Part shown: positions 35,813-44,176 of the stretch, in pieces
Numbering within the stretch: position 1 is the stretch's first letter
How the letters are laid out: every line of letters starts with the position of its first letter
Assembly: GCF_001274635.1 (NCBI RefSeq)
Contig: NZ_LBGV01000001.1
Location: 930,001 to 994,000, forward strand
Direction of reading: 5' to 3'
DNA from: Persicobacter sp. CCB-QB2
Lineage (GTDB): Bacteria > Bacteroidota > Bacteroidia > Cytophagales > Cyclobacteriaceae
Length of the DNA stretch: 64,000 nt
Program-made: the position numbers and the translations under genes
The notes under the pieces: generated by a model
Databases searched by the model: none
Seen by the model: the letters and a program-made list of their open reading frames with translations, nothing else
What the model was told of the DNA's origin: nothing

Positions 35813-35942
35813 ATCGCCTCTCGGGCGATTAGCCCGAAAGGGGCAGGGATGAAGCGGGCTTGTTTGAACCACAGCGGCCCAAAAGGCCGATGGGGTGAGC
35901 CGCGCGAGCCCGGTGCTGCCGTCTAAGCGGCAGCAGTCCCCC
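35813..35942. ncRNA. GC-rich multi-hairpin element, candidate structured RNA or DNA element
   Basis: In an otherwise AT-rich gap, ~125 nt are about two thirds G+C and fold locally. Stem 1 is TCGGGC/GCCCGA (35821-35826/35832-35837), extended by GCCTC/GGGGC. A long-range stem is CGGGCTTG/CGAGCCCG (35855-35862/35905-35912). Inside it is hairpin CGGCC/GGCCG (35875-35879/35885-35889). The last is TGCTGCCG/CGGCAGCA (35914-35921/35928-35935), followed by CCCCC and A7. Short antisense frames cross it but look non-coding. Strand and function are unknown. Confidence 0.45.
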
Positions 35943-36027
35943 AAAAAAAGAAATCACAACTATTTTAACGGGGAAGGAAAAGGGGTTTGTGGGGATATTA
36001 TTCTGGGGTGAGCAGAGGCATGTTTTT

Positions 36028-36061
36028 CCCAATTAGGGAGGAGAAAGCCTCCATAATTGGG
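36028..36061. repeat. near-perfect inverted repeat
   Basis: CCCAATTA-G-GGAGG pairs with CCTCC-A-TAATTGGG around AGAAAG: 13 of 14 positions. No T run follows on either strand, so it is not a standard terminator. The flanking 35943-36027 and 36062-36111 show nothing else. Confidence 0.6.
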
Positions 36062-36111
36062 TGATGGCGTATAGGTGTGGTATTGTGGGGCCTGTTGGTA
36101 TGTCCTTCGGA

Positions 36112-36358
36112 TTAAACCAGATGATTCTCCGCCAAATTCACTAAACCAATTGCAAGAAATTTAAAACTAGTCTGTTGCTGGTGGTGTTTCTCTTGGATTA
36201 TTAATCGGCCAAATTTGGGCAAGCTTGATTTCTCCTCATTCATCTGTTTTGTTGGAAAAATCTCGAAATAAGTAACTATTCCTTCATTTTCTCCGCCTTA
36301 TAGCTAAACGAGGGTTTAAGTAGGATTAATCCGGTTATTGCATGTATAATCTGGCTTA
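36112..36358 (-). repeat. R1 element copy I (reverse orientation, ~247 bp)
   Basis: Read on the minus strand: AACCGGATTAATCC, ACCCTCGTTTAGCTATAAGG, GATGAATGAGGAGAAATC, CAAGCTTGCCCAAATTTGG, and right end GGTTTAAT. A second partial left end (CTAAGCCAGATTATACATGC) precedes it, making this copy ~26 bp longer than the others; that extra end contains the eboF stop codon. The only copy in this orientation. Confidence 0.75.
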
Positions 36359-37765
36359 GAGGTTATTGATTTGCTCAGGAACAGTGGTTGGTGAGTTCAG
36401 GGCAAAGGCTTTCTGAAGGAGTCCAAATACATCAGTAGATTCCAAATGGTCATTGATTTCCAGGCTTTCGTCATTGGAGAATAGGACGGGCCAGTCATTT
36501 TTTGATTCAGGAATGCGTCCATGGGAACCTTTGACCAGGGTTTCATTTATGGGGATCACATTCAGCAGCGTCCTAAAACCTAATTTTTTTGCGAGCAATT
36601 TTCCTGCAACTTTTATGGGCGTTAAAGGAGAGCTGTCCATAAAGAGCTCTACGGGATCATATCCTGGTTTTCGATGAATATCCACGGTTTTGGCAAATAA
36701 TGGTGCTTTTTTGTCATCGAACCAATAATAATAATTGAACCAGGCATTGGCATTGGCCACTAGCAATAAATCTCCGGACCGTTCATGGCAAAGGCCGGCT
36801 TTCTCCTGCTCTTTTTTGTCCATCACTTTTTCCACCCCATCCAAAAGCATCAATTCATTTTTTAGGTCGGCTAAATATTCCGTTTTCTTAATATATAGGT
36901 GTGCCACCTGATGGTCTGCCACGGCAAAGGCTTTGGAGGCTCCGGGATCTAATAATTCCTGTCCTTTTTCCATACGGGTTTCCAGCCAACCATTGAGCCT
37001 TAAATGGCGATTAATGGCAATAGACTTATTGACAGGCGTGATGCCATATTCAGAAAGGGCAATAATGCGTAGCCCTCGGTTTTCAAAAAAAGTAAAGAGG
37101 TCCTGACACAACTGATCAATCGCCAGAAGTTCGGCTTTCATTTTGGGGTGATCAGGTCCGTATTTTTGAAGGCCGTAGTCGAGGTGTGGAAGATAAACTA
37201 AGCTTAAATCGGGTTGATGGTTCAGTTCCACTTTTTTGGCACAGTCTGCAATCCATTGGGAAGATTTGATGGATGTTTTTGGCCCCCAGAAATGAAAAAG
37301 GGGAAAAGTGCCCAATTCATCCTGCAATTGGTTCCTGAGATTTTTGGGCATGGTATAAATGTCCGGAAATTTACGTCCATCTGCCAGGTAATTGGGCCTT
37401 GGGGTTACGGCAATATCAACATCGCTGTACATATTATACCACCAGAATAAATTCGCCACCTTGATGTTTGGATTTTTTCTTTTGAGTTCTTCCCAGATTT
37501 TGGGTGCCTGCACCAGGTGGTTGGATTGTTTCCAGAATTTAATTTCGGCATCCGTACGATCGTACCATCCATTACCTACAATTCCATGCGCTCCGGGTTT
37601 TTTGCCTGTAAGGTAATTGTACTGGGCCGTTGTGGTGACGGCAGGGAAGGCCGGGAGTATACTTTTTCCCTGGTGGTTTTTAAAATACCGGGTGAGGAAA
37701 GGCAGGCGATTATCCAATAGTCGTTGGCTCAATCCAACGATGTTAATAAGTACGGTTCGTTTCAT
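36356..37765 (-). CDS. eboF: EboF: alkaline-phosphatase-superfamily (nucleotide pyrophosphatase-like) protein
   Basis: A 469-residue protein of the type I phosphodiesterase/nucleotide pyrophosphatase branch. LINIVGLSQRLL replaces the usual metal-binding Asp start; PAFPAVTTTAQYNYLTGKKP carries the nucleophile Thr region; LVYLPHLDYGLQKYGPDHP, ALSEYGITPV and DHQVAHLYI are the metal-site segments. It is the last gene of a complete ebo operon, 6 bp after eboE. In cyanobacterial scytonemin clusters the Ebo proteins are needed to move the monomer to the periplasm; a substrate for this host is not known. Confidence 0.9.
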   Translation of the reverse strand: MKRTVLINIVGLSQRLLDNRLPFLTRYFKNHQGKSILPAFPAVTTTAQYNYLTGKKPGAHGIVGNGWYDRTDAEIKFWKQSNHLVQAPKIWEELKRKNPNIKVANLFWWYNMYSDVDIAVTPRPNYLADGRKFPDIYTMPKNLRNQLQDELGTFPLFHFWGPKTSIKSSQWIADCAKKVELNHQPDLSLVYLPHLDYGLQKYGPDHPKMKAELLAIDQLCQDLFTFFENRGLRIIALSEYGITPVNKSIAINRHLRLNGWLETRMEKGQELLDPGASKAFAVADHQVAHLYIKKTEYLADLKNELMLLDGVEKVMDKKEQEKAGLCHERSGDLLLVANANAWFNYYYWFDDKKAPLFAKTVDIHRKPGYDPVELFMDSSPLTPIKVAGKLLAKKLGFRTLLNVIPINETLVKGSHGRIPESKNDWPVLFSNDESLEINDHLESTDVFGLLQKAFALNSPTTVPEQINNL

Positions 37766-37771
37766 ACTGAT

Positions 37772-38965
37772 TTAGCTTAGAAAAATATTTTTAGCCCAAT
37801 TGATTTCGTTGGCAATGCCTTCCTGTATGCATACAGGCTCCTTTTCTGGTAAGACATTCCAGGTGTAAGTCTCCACTTCCCAATGTTGGCAGTGATTTTT
37901 TTGGGTAAGCAGCTGAATAGTTTTAATGATATAGTGTTGGGTGGAATCTAGTATGCCCAATTGGGCCAGGTGTATAGGGACATGAAAATGAATGCGCCAC
38001 TGTGTTCCCGGGCTTATGGGCTGTTCTGTGACTGCGCCCTTAAGATCGCGATATTGGGTGATCTGCTGGTCAGGCGTTTTCTGGATGACTTGATGCAGAT
38101 AAGTGGGCTCGATAAATTTACTGACCGCCGAGATCGTTTCTTCCATATGCTCCTGGAAATTGGCAATTAGTGCCGCACTGATCTGTACTTTTCCGATTTT
38201 GATTTTGTGGTGTTGCAGCATGCCCAGACTTTCAATGGGGTCTTCAAACATGAGGGCTAGATGGCAAATATCCCAGCAAAAGGTAATGTGGTTTTTCAGC
38301 CTGAGAATGATCTCCCGAGGGGTTAATTGCGGAAACTTTGCAATGGCTGCTGGTATTAGAAAGTGCTCGTAAAAATGTATGAAGTCCTCTGTTGTTTGCA
38401 GGAGACCATCCGGCTCCGGCTCCAGGCAAATGTTAATATTTTTCTGGCTGGTAATTTGTAATAAATATAGATGCTGTAATAAATCCACCAGATGTTCTGC
38501 TCCTTTTTGTAGTGAGGAATGTTTATCGATATCTTTTTTATGCCAGGGGCTGTAAGATATGGGAGAGGTGGAAATACTGCCGACCTTTAGCTCATCGGGG
38601 AGTAATTCCGCTAAAATAATGGCTAATTGCTTGGTGTACTGTAGCCTTTCCGCTGTGGTCCAGTCCGGGGCGTGTACCTGATCTTTTACAGCGGAATTGA
38701 AATTACCAAAAGGGAAACCATTTATGGTATAAACGTAACAATCATGCGCAGAAAGCCAGGATTTGAAGTGGTTGATTTGCTGTTCATTAAATGCTTTAAC
38801 GGCCCGGGCAGAAAGCCGCAATCCGATGCCAAAGGGCTGGTCTGGTGCTACCTTTTCCTTGATCTGGGGGATATTGTCTTTTAATGCCTGTAAGGTTTCC
38901 TCCAGACTTTCAGCCGCATGGATATTGGTACAATAACTCAAATGATGATCTCCGTGAATATTCAT
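37772..38965 (-). CDS. eboE: EboE: TIM-barrel (xylose isomerase/AP-endonuclease-2-like) metabolite-traffic protein
   Basis: A 397-residue TIM-barrel protein. Features: SYCTNIHAAESLEETLQALK at the N-terminus, YTINGFPFGNF, ICLEPEPDGLLQTTEDFIHF, ITFCWDICHLALMFEDP (the Asp-x-x-His metal site) and KIKIGKVQISAAL. It starts 4 bp inside the eboD end (ATGA overlap), so translation is coupled. The chemistry of EboE is not established. Confidence 0.92.
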   Translation of the reverse strand: MNIHGDHHLSYCTNIHAAESLEETLQALKDNIPQIKEKVAPDQPFGIGLRLSARAVKAFNEQQINHFKSWLSAHDCYVYTINGFPFGNFNSAVKDQVHAPDWTTAERLQYTKQLAIILAELLPDELKVGSISTSPISYSPWHKKDIDKHSSLQKGAEHLVDLLQHLYLLQITSQKNINICLEPEPDGLLQTTEDFIHFYEHFLIPAAIAKFPQLTPREIILRLKNHITFCWDICHLALMFEDPIESLGMLQHHKIKIGKVQISAALIANFQEHMEETISAVSKFIEPTYLHQVIQKTPDQQITQYRDLKGAVTEQPISPGTQWRIHFHVPIHLAQLGILDSTQHYIIKTIQLLTQKNHCQHWEVETYTWNVLPEKEPVCIQEGIANEINWAKNIFLS

Positions 38966-40152
38966 GATGCATGATTATTGATAAGCATTTTCGTTTCAGG
39001 TTTTTCACCTTCCCATGCTTGTAAATACTTAATAGCGGCTAACAGTACTTCTTTTTGTATATCATGAACCTCTTCGGGTTTTCCCGGTCCTTTGATCAAA
39101 AGAATCGTGAGTTCTCCACCTAAATGCTCACGAAACTCCTCCAAGCCTTCCCAAAGCTTCCATTCCTCTATATGGGGTAGTAATTCGGGATGGAAAAGCT
39201 GAAAACCGTAATTTCTCAGCAGGTTTAAAACAGCTTGCAAAAATTCACCGGATAGTTTACCTATTTTATGCGCATAGATACAATCAATCGCAATGCCGGT
39301 AGCGACGGCCTCCCCGTGCCGGATTTGGTAATTGGAAAGATATTCTATTTTATGAGCAGCCCAATGTCCAAAATCCAACGGGCGGGAACTTCCTTTTTCA
39401 AACGGATCTCCTCCCAATCCAATATGTGCCACATGAAGATCTGCACAGCGGTGAATGATTTCCTCCATGGCATCCAAATTTCTGTTGTTAACGGCTTCAG
39501 CTTTTTGTACCAGGGTCTCATAGAAATTAGCATCTTTGATAAGGGCGACCTTTACAGCTTCAGATATACCAGATCGCCAATCTCGTTCGTCTAAGGTTTC
39601 CAGGAAAGTGCTGTCATTGATGACGGCCAGGGGTGGCGCGAAGGTGCCAAGGAAATTTTTTTTACCGAAATCATTAAAGCTGTTTTTTACCCCGACCCCT
39701 GAGTCATTTTGGGAAAGTACGGTCGTAGGAAAACGCACTATGGGAATTCCCCGATGGGCGATGGCGGCGGCAAATCCCACCGCATCCAACACCGCTCCCC
39801 CCCCAATGGCAAATATTAGGGAGTGCCGATCCAAATGTTGCTGATCTATTTTTGAAAGTAATTGGAATAAGTGTTTTCTTTCATTTTTTATTGGTTCTCC
39901 ACCCGTTATGGTTTTGGTAATTAATTGAATTTGAGGGCAATGGATATCGAAGTAGGCCTGCATTTTATTTCTCAGATGAGGATGTGCCCGGTCCACATTA
40001 TGATCCAGGAATACCAACACTTTAGCCGCCGAGGGAGCCAGCTGCATTAATGTATCCTTCAGAATTTGATTTGGAAGTTCAAAAATATATCGGCTAAAAA
40101 CTACCGGATATTGATAGTCAATTTTAAACTTTTGATTTAAAGTAGGTTGCAT
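38962..40152 (-). CDS. eboD: EboD: 3-dehydroquinate-synthase-like sugar phosphate cyclase
   Basis: A 396-residue NAD- and metal-dependent sugar phosphate cyclase. FAIGGGAVLDAVGFAAAIAHRGIPIVRF, PTTVLSQNDSGVGVKN and FGKKNFLGTFAPP form the nucleotide/phosphate site; the zinc ligands are in LRDW-type DWRSGISEAVKVALI and HxxGH-like segments (DFGHWAAHKIEYLS, IRHGEAVATGI). It groups with the 2-epi-5-epi-valiolone/desmethyl-gadusol-type cyclases rather than AroB by context. No aroB role is needed here since other shikimate genes are absent. Confidence 0.92.
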   Translation of the reverse strand: MQPTLNQKFKIDYQYPVVFSRYIFELPNQILKDTLMQLAPSAAKVLVFLDHNVDRAHPHLRNKMQAYFDIHCPQIQLITKTITGGEPIKNERKHLFQLLSKIDQQHLDRHSLIFAIGGGAVLDAVGFAAAIAHRGIPIVRFPTTVLSQNDSGVGVKNSFNDFGKKNFLGTFAPPLAVINDSTFLETLDERDWRSGISEAVKVALIKDANFYETLVQKAEAVNNRNLDAMEEIIHRCADLHVAHIGLGGDPFEKGSSRPLDFGHWAAHKIEYLSNYQIRHGEAVATGIAIDCIYAHKIGKLSGEFLQAVLNLLRNYGFQLFHPELLPHIEEWKLWEGLEEFREHLGGELTILLIKGPGKPEEVHDIQKEVLLAAIKYLQAWEGEKPETKMLINNHAS

Positions 40153-40278
40153 ATTTTTTCTGGTTTTCCCGATTAATTCAAGGTTTAAATCTTACTTTTC
40201 CTTGAGGAGCAGCGATAAGGCTCAGATGGCGATTTAATAACTTGATCTTCTTCTTTTTTGAAAAGGCAGCTAATGGTT
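40153..40278. other. eboC-eboD gap
   Basis: 126 bp without a supported gene; the open frame through it is out of register with eboC. Every other junction in the operon is 6 bp or less, so this one is the exception. Confidence 0.35.
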
Positions 40279-41177
40279 TTAGGTAACTCTGAATACTTTC
40301 GCAACACCCAGTGTAATAGGTAATAGCGGGAGGAGTAGCAGGGCAAACCAACTATTTCCAAAAGCGGCCACAAGCCCGGCATTCAGAAGAATGAGCGAAA
40401 GGACGGCGTATTTTACCGCTTTCTGTACAAATAAAGGACGTTGCGTTTTCCAGGCTTTATAGGTGGGAGGTAATAGCATAGCCAGCCATAGCCCCAGAAA
40501 TATTAGGGCTGCCCACCAGTTTCCCTCAAATTGTATCAGACTGTACATAAAATAGACCAAGGCCGATAGGTAAAGGATGCTTCCAACGATGATAGAAGCG
40601 CGATTCCTGCCCAAATGCTCTTTTTGACCAATTACTGTGACCCCTATAATAAACAGGAAGGGGATCATGGCCAGTTCGGCGTACTGCAGGCTGGCGGGAA
40701 AAGCACTCATGCCCAGTAATAAATTTAAGCCCCTGCAGGCTCCCATCAAAAAAGGACTGAAGTAATCGAATTGCTTGCCTACAGCATCATAGAGAAAGGC
40801 CGTACAGCAAATGCCTACCGCCAGTATGCTGGAGAATTGATTGACAAAAAAGGAAAGATAGATCCCCAATGAAAAGCAAAAGGCCCCTAATGCAAAAGCC
40901 TGATTTTTGGAAACCAGTCCTTTTGGAATTGGGCGGTTGGCTTTATTCAAGGCATCCCTTTCAGCATCGAAATAATCATTAAATACTATCCCCCGCCATA
41001 TAAAAACATGGAGGACAGGGCCAATATGATTAATATTTTATAATCATTTATGATAAGGCTATCTTTCCCAATAATCGCGCTTGCAATGAAAAAACCCGCA
41101 ATAATATCCGCTGAAGAGGTTATTAAATTGGCAGGCCGGAGCAATTGCAGCATGCCATTCATGGTTCTGTTTTTCAT
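40279..41177 (-). pseudogene. eboC: EboC: UbiA-family prenyltransferase, split by a one-base frameshift as assembled
   Basis: A polytopic UbiA-type prenyltransferase. The frame from ATG 41177 reads LQLLRPANLITSSADIIAGF and stops (TAG) after SSMFLYGGG. In the next frame the family continues: IVFNDYFDAERDALNKANRP carries the Asp-rich NDxxDxxxD prenyl-diphosphate motif, and the second part runs to 40279. The break is at the GGGGG run (plus strand 40990-40994); one extra G gives 299 residues, the normal EboC length. Its start overlaps the corrected eboB stop (TAATG). I believe the gene is intact in the organism or altered by slippage only. Confidence 0.88.
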
Positions 41178-42108
41178 TACTCAATAATGTTTTTGTTGAG
41201 TTCTTCCTGCGGATTTTGCCCCGAAGGACGCCATTCCCTCCATACAATTCTGCCTTGTCGATGGGCTGGCTTTGAAGCCAGTCAGCTTCTTCAAACTGAC
41301 CACTTTGCCCGTAGGCCAAGAGGGCGTTTTTATAGGTTACCGCCTCGATTTGCGCCATTGGGATGCCTTTTTCCAACATCATATAGGCTGTTTTGGGCAC
41401 CGCTAATGGATCACTGACCCCCCAGTCAGCGGAACTGTCCACAATGATACGATCGGCACCATAAGTTTCGACCAGTTTTACCATTCTTTCATTGCCCATT
41501 TTGGTTCTGGGGTAAATGGTAAAAGCGACCCAAAAGCCCAAATCCAGTACTTTTTCAATGGTTTCTTCATTGTTATGATCAATAATGACCAGGCCGGGAT
41601 CCAGTCCATGCTCCAGGCAGATCTCCATGCTTCTGAGGGTGCCCCTTTTTTTATCGCGATGTGGGGTATGGATTTGTACCGGCAGTTGATATTTTTTAGC
41701 CAGCTCCAGTTGAAGGCGGAAGTATTTTTCTTCCAGAGCGGTTTGGTCATCAAAACCAATTTCTCCCACGCCAACTACTCCTTCTTTTTGAAGGTAGCGG
41801 GGGAGGATCTCCATCACCTGTTCCGCCAAGGCCTCATCATTGGCTTCTTTGGCATTTAAGCCAATGGTGCAATAGTGTTTGATTCCAAATTGACTGGCCC
41901 TGAAACGCTCCCAGCCCACCAGGGAATTGAAGTAATCGCGGAAAGAACCTACAGAAGTACGGGGCTGGCCTAACCAAAAGGCAGGTTCGATAATGGCTTT
42001 CACTCCCAAAAGCGCCATCCGCTCATAATCGTCTGTGGTGCGGGAGGTCATATGAATGTGCGGATCAATAAAGCGCATTCCCTGGAGTTTGTGGTATAGT
42101 TCTTTCAT
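41177..42108 (-). CDS. eboB: EboB: TatD-like metal-dependent hydrolase (one-base frameshift near the 3' end as assembled)
   Basis: A TIM-barrel amidohydrolase. FIDPHIHMTSRTTDDYE (HxH metal site), VGVGEIGFDDQ, LPVQIHTPHRDKKRG, LVIIDHNNEE and IIVDSSADWG are the metal-site motifs of the TatD/EboB type. As assembled the frame runs past the expected end to 41059 with a tail overlapping eboC. After YGGNGVLRG, one extra G in the GGGG run (plus strand 41219-41222) gives the tail QNPQEELNKNIIE and a TAA that overlaps the eboC ATG (TAATG), 310 residues. This is the second such break within 230 bp. Confidence 0.88.
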
Positions 42109-42110
42109 GG

Positions 42111-42947
42111 TTATTCGGGTTTATAATTGATTTGATGATATCCGGAACCGGCCTGTTGATAGCCCTGCGGACGGGGTTTTGCTTTCCAGTAGGCCATGCC
42201 CAGTTGGTCCCAGTCCTGATAAATATTTTGGTGTTCGAGTTGGTAATCCTGTAAAAGTAATTGGCTTGCGGCTTGCTCAAAGCTACTTCCCTGAGATAGG
42301 CGATCGGTAATGGATTTTCGGATGGGAACTTCTTGCTGCATCATTCTCCATAATTCCGGTGGTACGTTTCTTTTGGCGGCCCATCTTTCCATGGCATAGT
42401 CAAACACCATCTGAGCTAGTGCTTGATTTTTCCGTTTATCAAGTTGCGCTATTTTGAAAAGGGGGCGTTCGGAAAATAATGCTTTGAGCACCATTTGATT
42501 CCAGCTATTTTCAGAGAAATAATGCCCCGGAAAGGGGTTTTGAAGGCAGATGGCATCAAAAACCGTGGTTAGATTTGACCGAACGGCCATTTCCGCTATG
42601 GGAATCATGGCTGGCGAAAAGGGAATAATCGCCAATGATCTTAAAAGGGCAATTTGCTCTTTTTCATCGGCTGTTTCATAAATTTCTTTCCAAAAGGTTA
42701 CATGAGGCAAGCTTTCGTTTTTCGTTAATTTTTCCAAAAGGAATATACGGGCAAATAGGCATTCCCTCTCGGACTTAAAAAGCCGGGCCATCCTACTGAA
42801 GTCGGCAAAAAAGTCTTCTTTAAGCCCAAAGGCCTCATAAAAGATGCTTCTTTGTTTTAATTCGCGGTAGGGTATTGAGGTTAATGATTGTTGATCAATC
42901 TCAAGTTTAAATTTTTGGTATTCCTTGATCCATTCCATTTTATTCAA
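42111..42947 (-). CDS. eboA: EboA domain-containing protein
   Basis: A 278-residue helical protein of the EboA family. The diagnostic C-terminal segment is present: LQNPFPGHYFSENSWNQMVL, then KALFSERPLFKIAQLDKRKN. First gene of the operon and 2 bp from eboB. EboA has no known catalytic activity; in the eustigmatophyte/endosymbiont work that named the operon it is one of the two genes most specific to it. About the last 80 residues (MVFDYAMERWAAKRNVPPEL) are helical. Confidence 0.9.
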   Translation of the reverse strand: MNKMEWIKEYQKFKLEIDQQSLTSIPYRELKQRSIFYEAFGLKEDFFADFSRMARLFKSERECLFARIFLLEKLTKNESLPHVTFWKEIYETADEKEQIALLRSLAIIPFSPAMIPIAEMAVRSNLTTVFDAICLQNPFPGHYFSENSWNQMVLKALFSERPLFKIAQLDKRKNQALAQMVFDYAMERWAAKRNVPPELWRMMQQEVPIRKSITDRLSQGSSFEQAASQLLLQDYQLEHQNIYQDWDQLGMAYWKAKPRPQGYQQAGSGYHQINYKPE

Positions 42948-43104
42948 TTATATGTGAAATATTACCTTCTGGAAATGAGATGGTTATCAGGGATTCTTCT
43001 ATAAGTTTAAAAAGCGGAATTTTCTGATGTAAAGGGCAGTTGGCCTCTTTTTCCGAGAATGGATTGGGGGTTTGAAGGTTTTTCCCTAAAATGCTGGTGA
43101 AAAA

Positions 43105-43325
43105 TTAAACCGAATTATTCATGCAAAATCCTCCTCTGGTTGCAAGGCGGAATAAATGATGGAATATTTCCTACTTCGATTTTTTTCAATGAAACGGATG
43201 CATGAGGAGCAAGCATGCTTTCCCAAATTGTGGTTATTATTAATTCAGTAAACGCGCTCTTATTGGATTGAGGCTTGGTGCTTTAAGGAGGGTTTTTAAA
43301 TTTATCGGTGAATCATTCGGTTTAA
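43105..43325 (+). repeat. R1 element copy J (221 bp)
   Basis: Left end TTAAACCGAATTATTCATGC and right end TCGGTGAATCATTCGGTTTAA form a 20-bp inverted pair with two mismatches. Contains TTGCAAGGCGGAATAAATGA, TATTTCCTACTTCG, and TTCCCAAATTGTGG. Lies between the divergent eboA and DUF1801 genes. Confidence 0.88.
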
Positions 43326-43362
43326 GGCTAGTCATCAATAATTCAGATAAAATCATACTTTA

Positions 43363-43740
43363 ATGCAATATCAGGTAAGCACTCCGGAGGAGTATTTGGA
43401 AGTTTTGGAGGATGATTGGAGAAAGGGAAAGTTGTTGGAGATCAGGGCTTTGATATTGTCCTTTTCCCCAAAACTAGAAGAATTTATTCATTATAAAATG
43501 TTAGCTTATGGCGGTCAGGAGGAGTATGTTTTCCACCTGAATGCCCAAAAACATTATGTAGGATTATATGTGGGGGATATTCAAAAGATTGATCCTGGCG
43601 GAAGCTTGCTTGCCGAATTTGATTGTGGAAAAGGTTGTATCCGCATTAAGCGGAAAGATAAAGTAAACGCGCAGAATTTAGGTACATTTATTGAGCAAGC
43701 GCTTATCCTGTGGCGTGAGGGAAAAGATTTATCCTGTTAG
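43363..43740 (+). CDS. DUF1801 domain-containing protein
   Basis: A 125-residue cytoplasmic protein of the DUF1801/YdhG-like family. EIRALILSFSPKLEEFIHYK, MLAYGGQEEYVFHLNAQKHY and VGLYVGDIQK are the family blocks, with a C-terminal KDKVNAQNLGTFIEQALIL. The family has a compact alpha/beta fold and no assigned biochemical role. Full length for the family. Confidence 0.85.
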   Translation: MQYQVSTPEEYLEVLEDDWRKGKLLEIRALILSFSPKLEEFIHYKMLAYGGQEEYVFHLNAQKHYVGLYVGDIQKIDPGGSLLAEFDCGKGCIRIKRKDKVNAQNLGTFIEQALILWREGKDLSC

Positions 43741-43947
43741 TTGTTGATTTTACGTGTACAGCAGATTTATTTCAAATAGTGCCATTTTATTCCTAATATT
43801 TGGAGCGGGGAGGTGTCGTTAAGCCTTTCTTTAGGCCAAATTATTTGCTACCAAGTTCAGGGATTGGGGCAGAAGCATTAATCGGTAGCTTATATTGAGT
43901 GGTTTTGCTTATTTTAGGATAGCCTAAATTGAGGGGTTAGAGCTTGT

Positions 43948-44069
43948 TTAAAACGCAGATGCGATACCCGATTATTTTGAGAGAATAGCATTGAGTTTGT
44001 TGAGAAATTATCTAAAATCGCTTCCAATAATGCGAGTTTGTAGTCGGATGGTGTTCTTTTAAATACGCT
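43948..44069 (-). repeat. R2 repeat, copy 3
   Basis: On the minus strand: AGCGTATTTAAAAGAACACC, TTGGAAGCGATTTTAGATAA, TTTCTCAACAA, AAAATAATCGGGTATCGC. It aligns with 6126-6254 along its whole length. The rest of the 43741-44176 gap holds no gene I can support. Confidence 0.6.
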
Positions 44070-44176
44070 TTTAGCTTTTTCCTCATTTACCTGTCTGGAA
44101 GTATCTGGAAATGAGGGATTGTTCTATATTTTGCCTTTTGGTAGCTATAGGAGGAATAATGCATGCTTCATTTGGG

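Noticed and set aside
35756-36032. Two overlapping minus-strand frames of 62 and 67 codons over the GC-rich hairpin cluster
   Set aside because: Their composition is set by the hairpins, both start and stop in arbitrary places, and neither shows a domain or a start signal.
40185-40382. 65-codon frame between eboC and eboD
   Set aside because: Its first half is an alternative frame of the eboC 3' end; the rest has no family character.
5907-43325. Reading R1 as CRISPR repeats or as REP/BIME palindromes
   Set aside because: Copies are single, kilobases apart and 221 bp long, with no regular spacers; only the ends are inverted.
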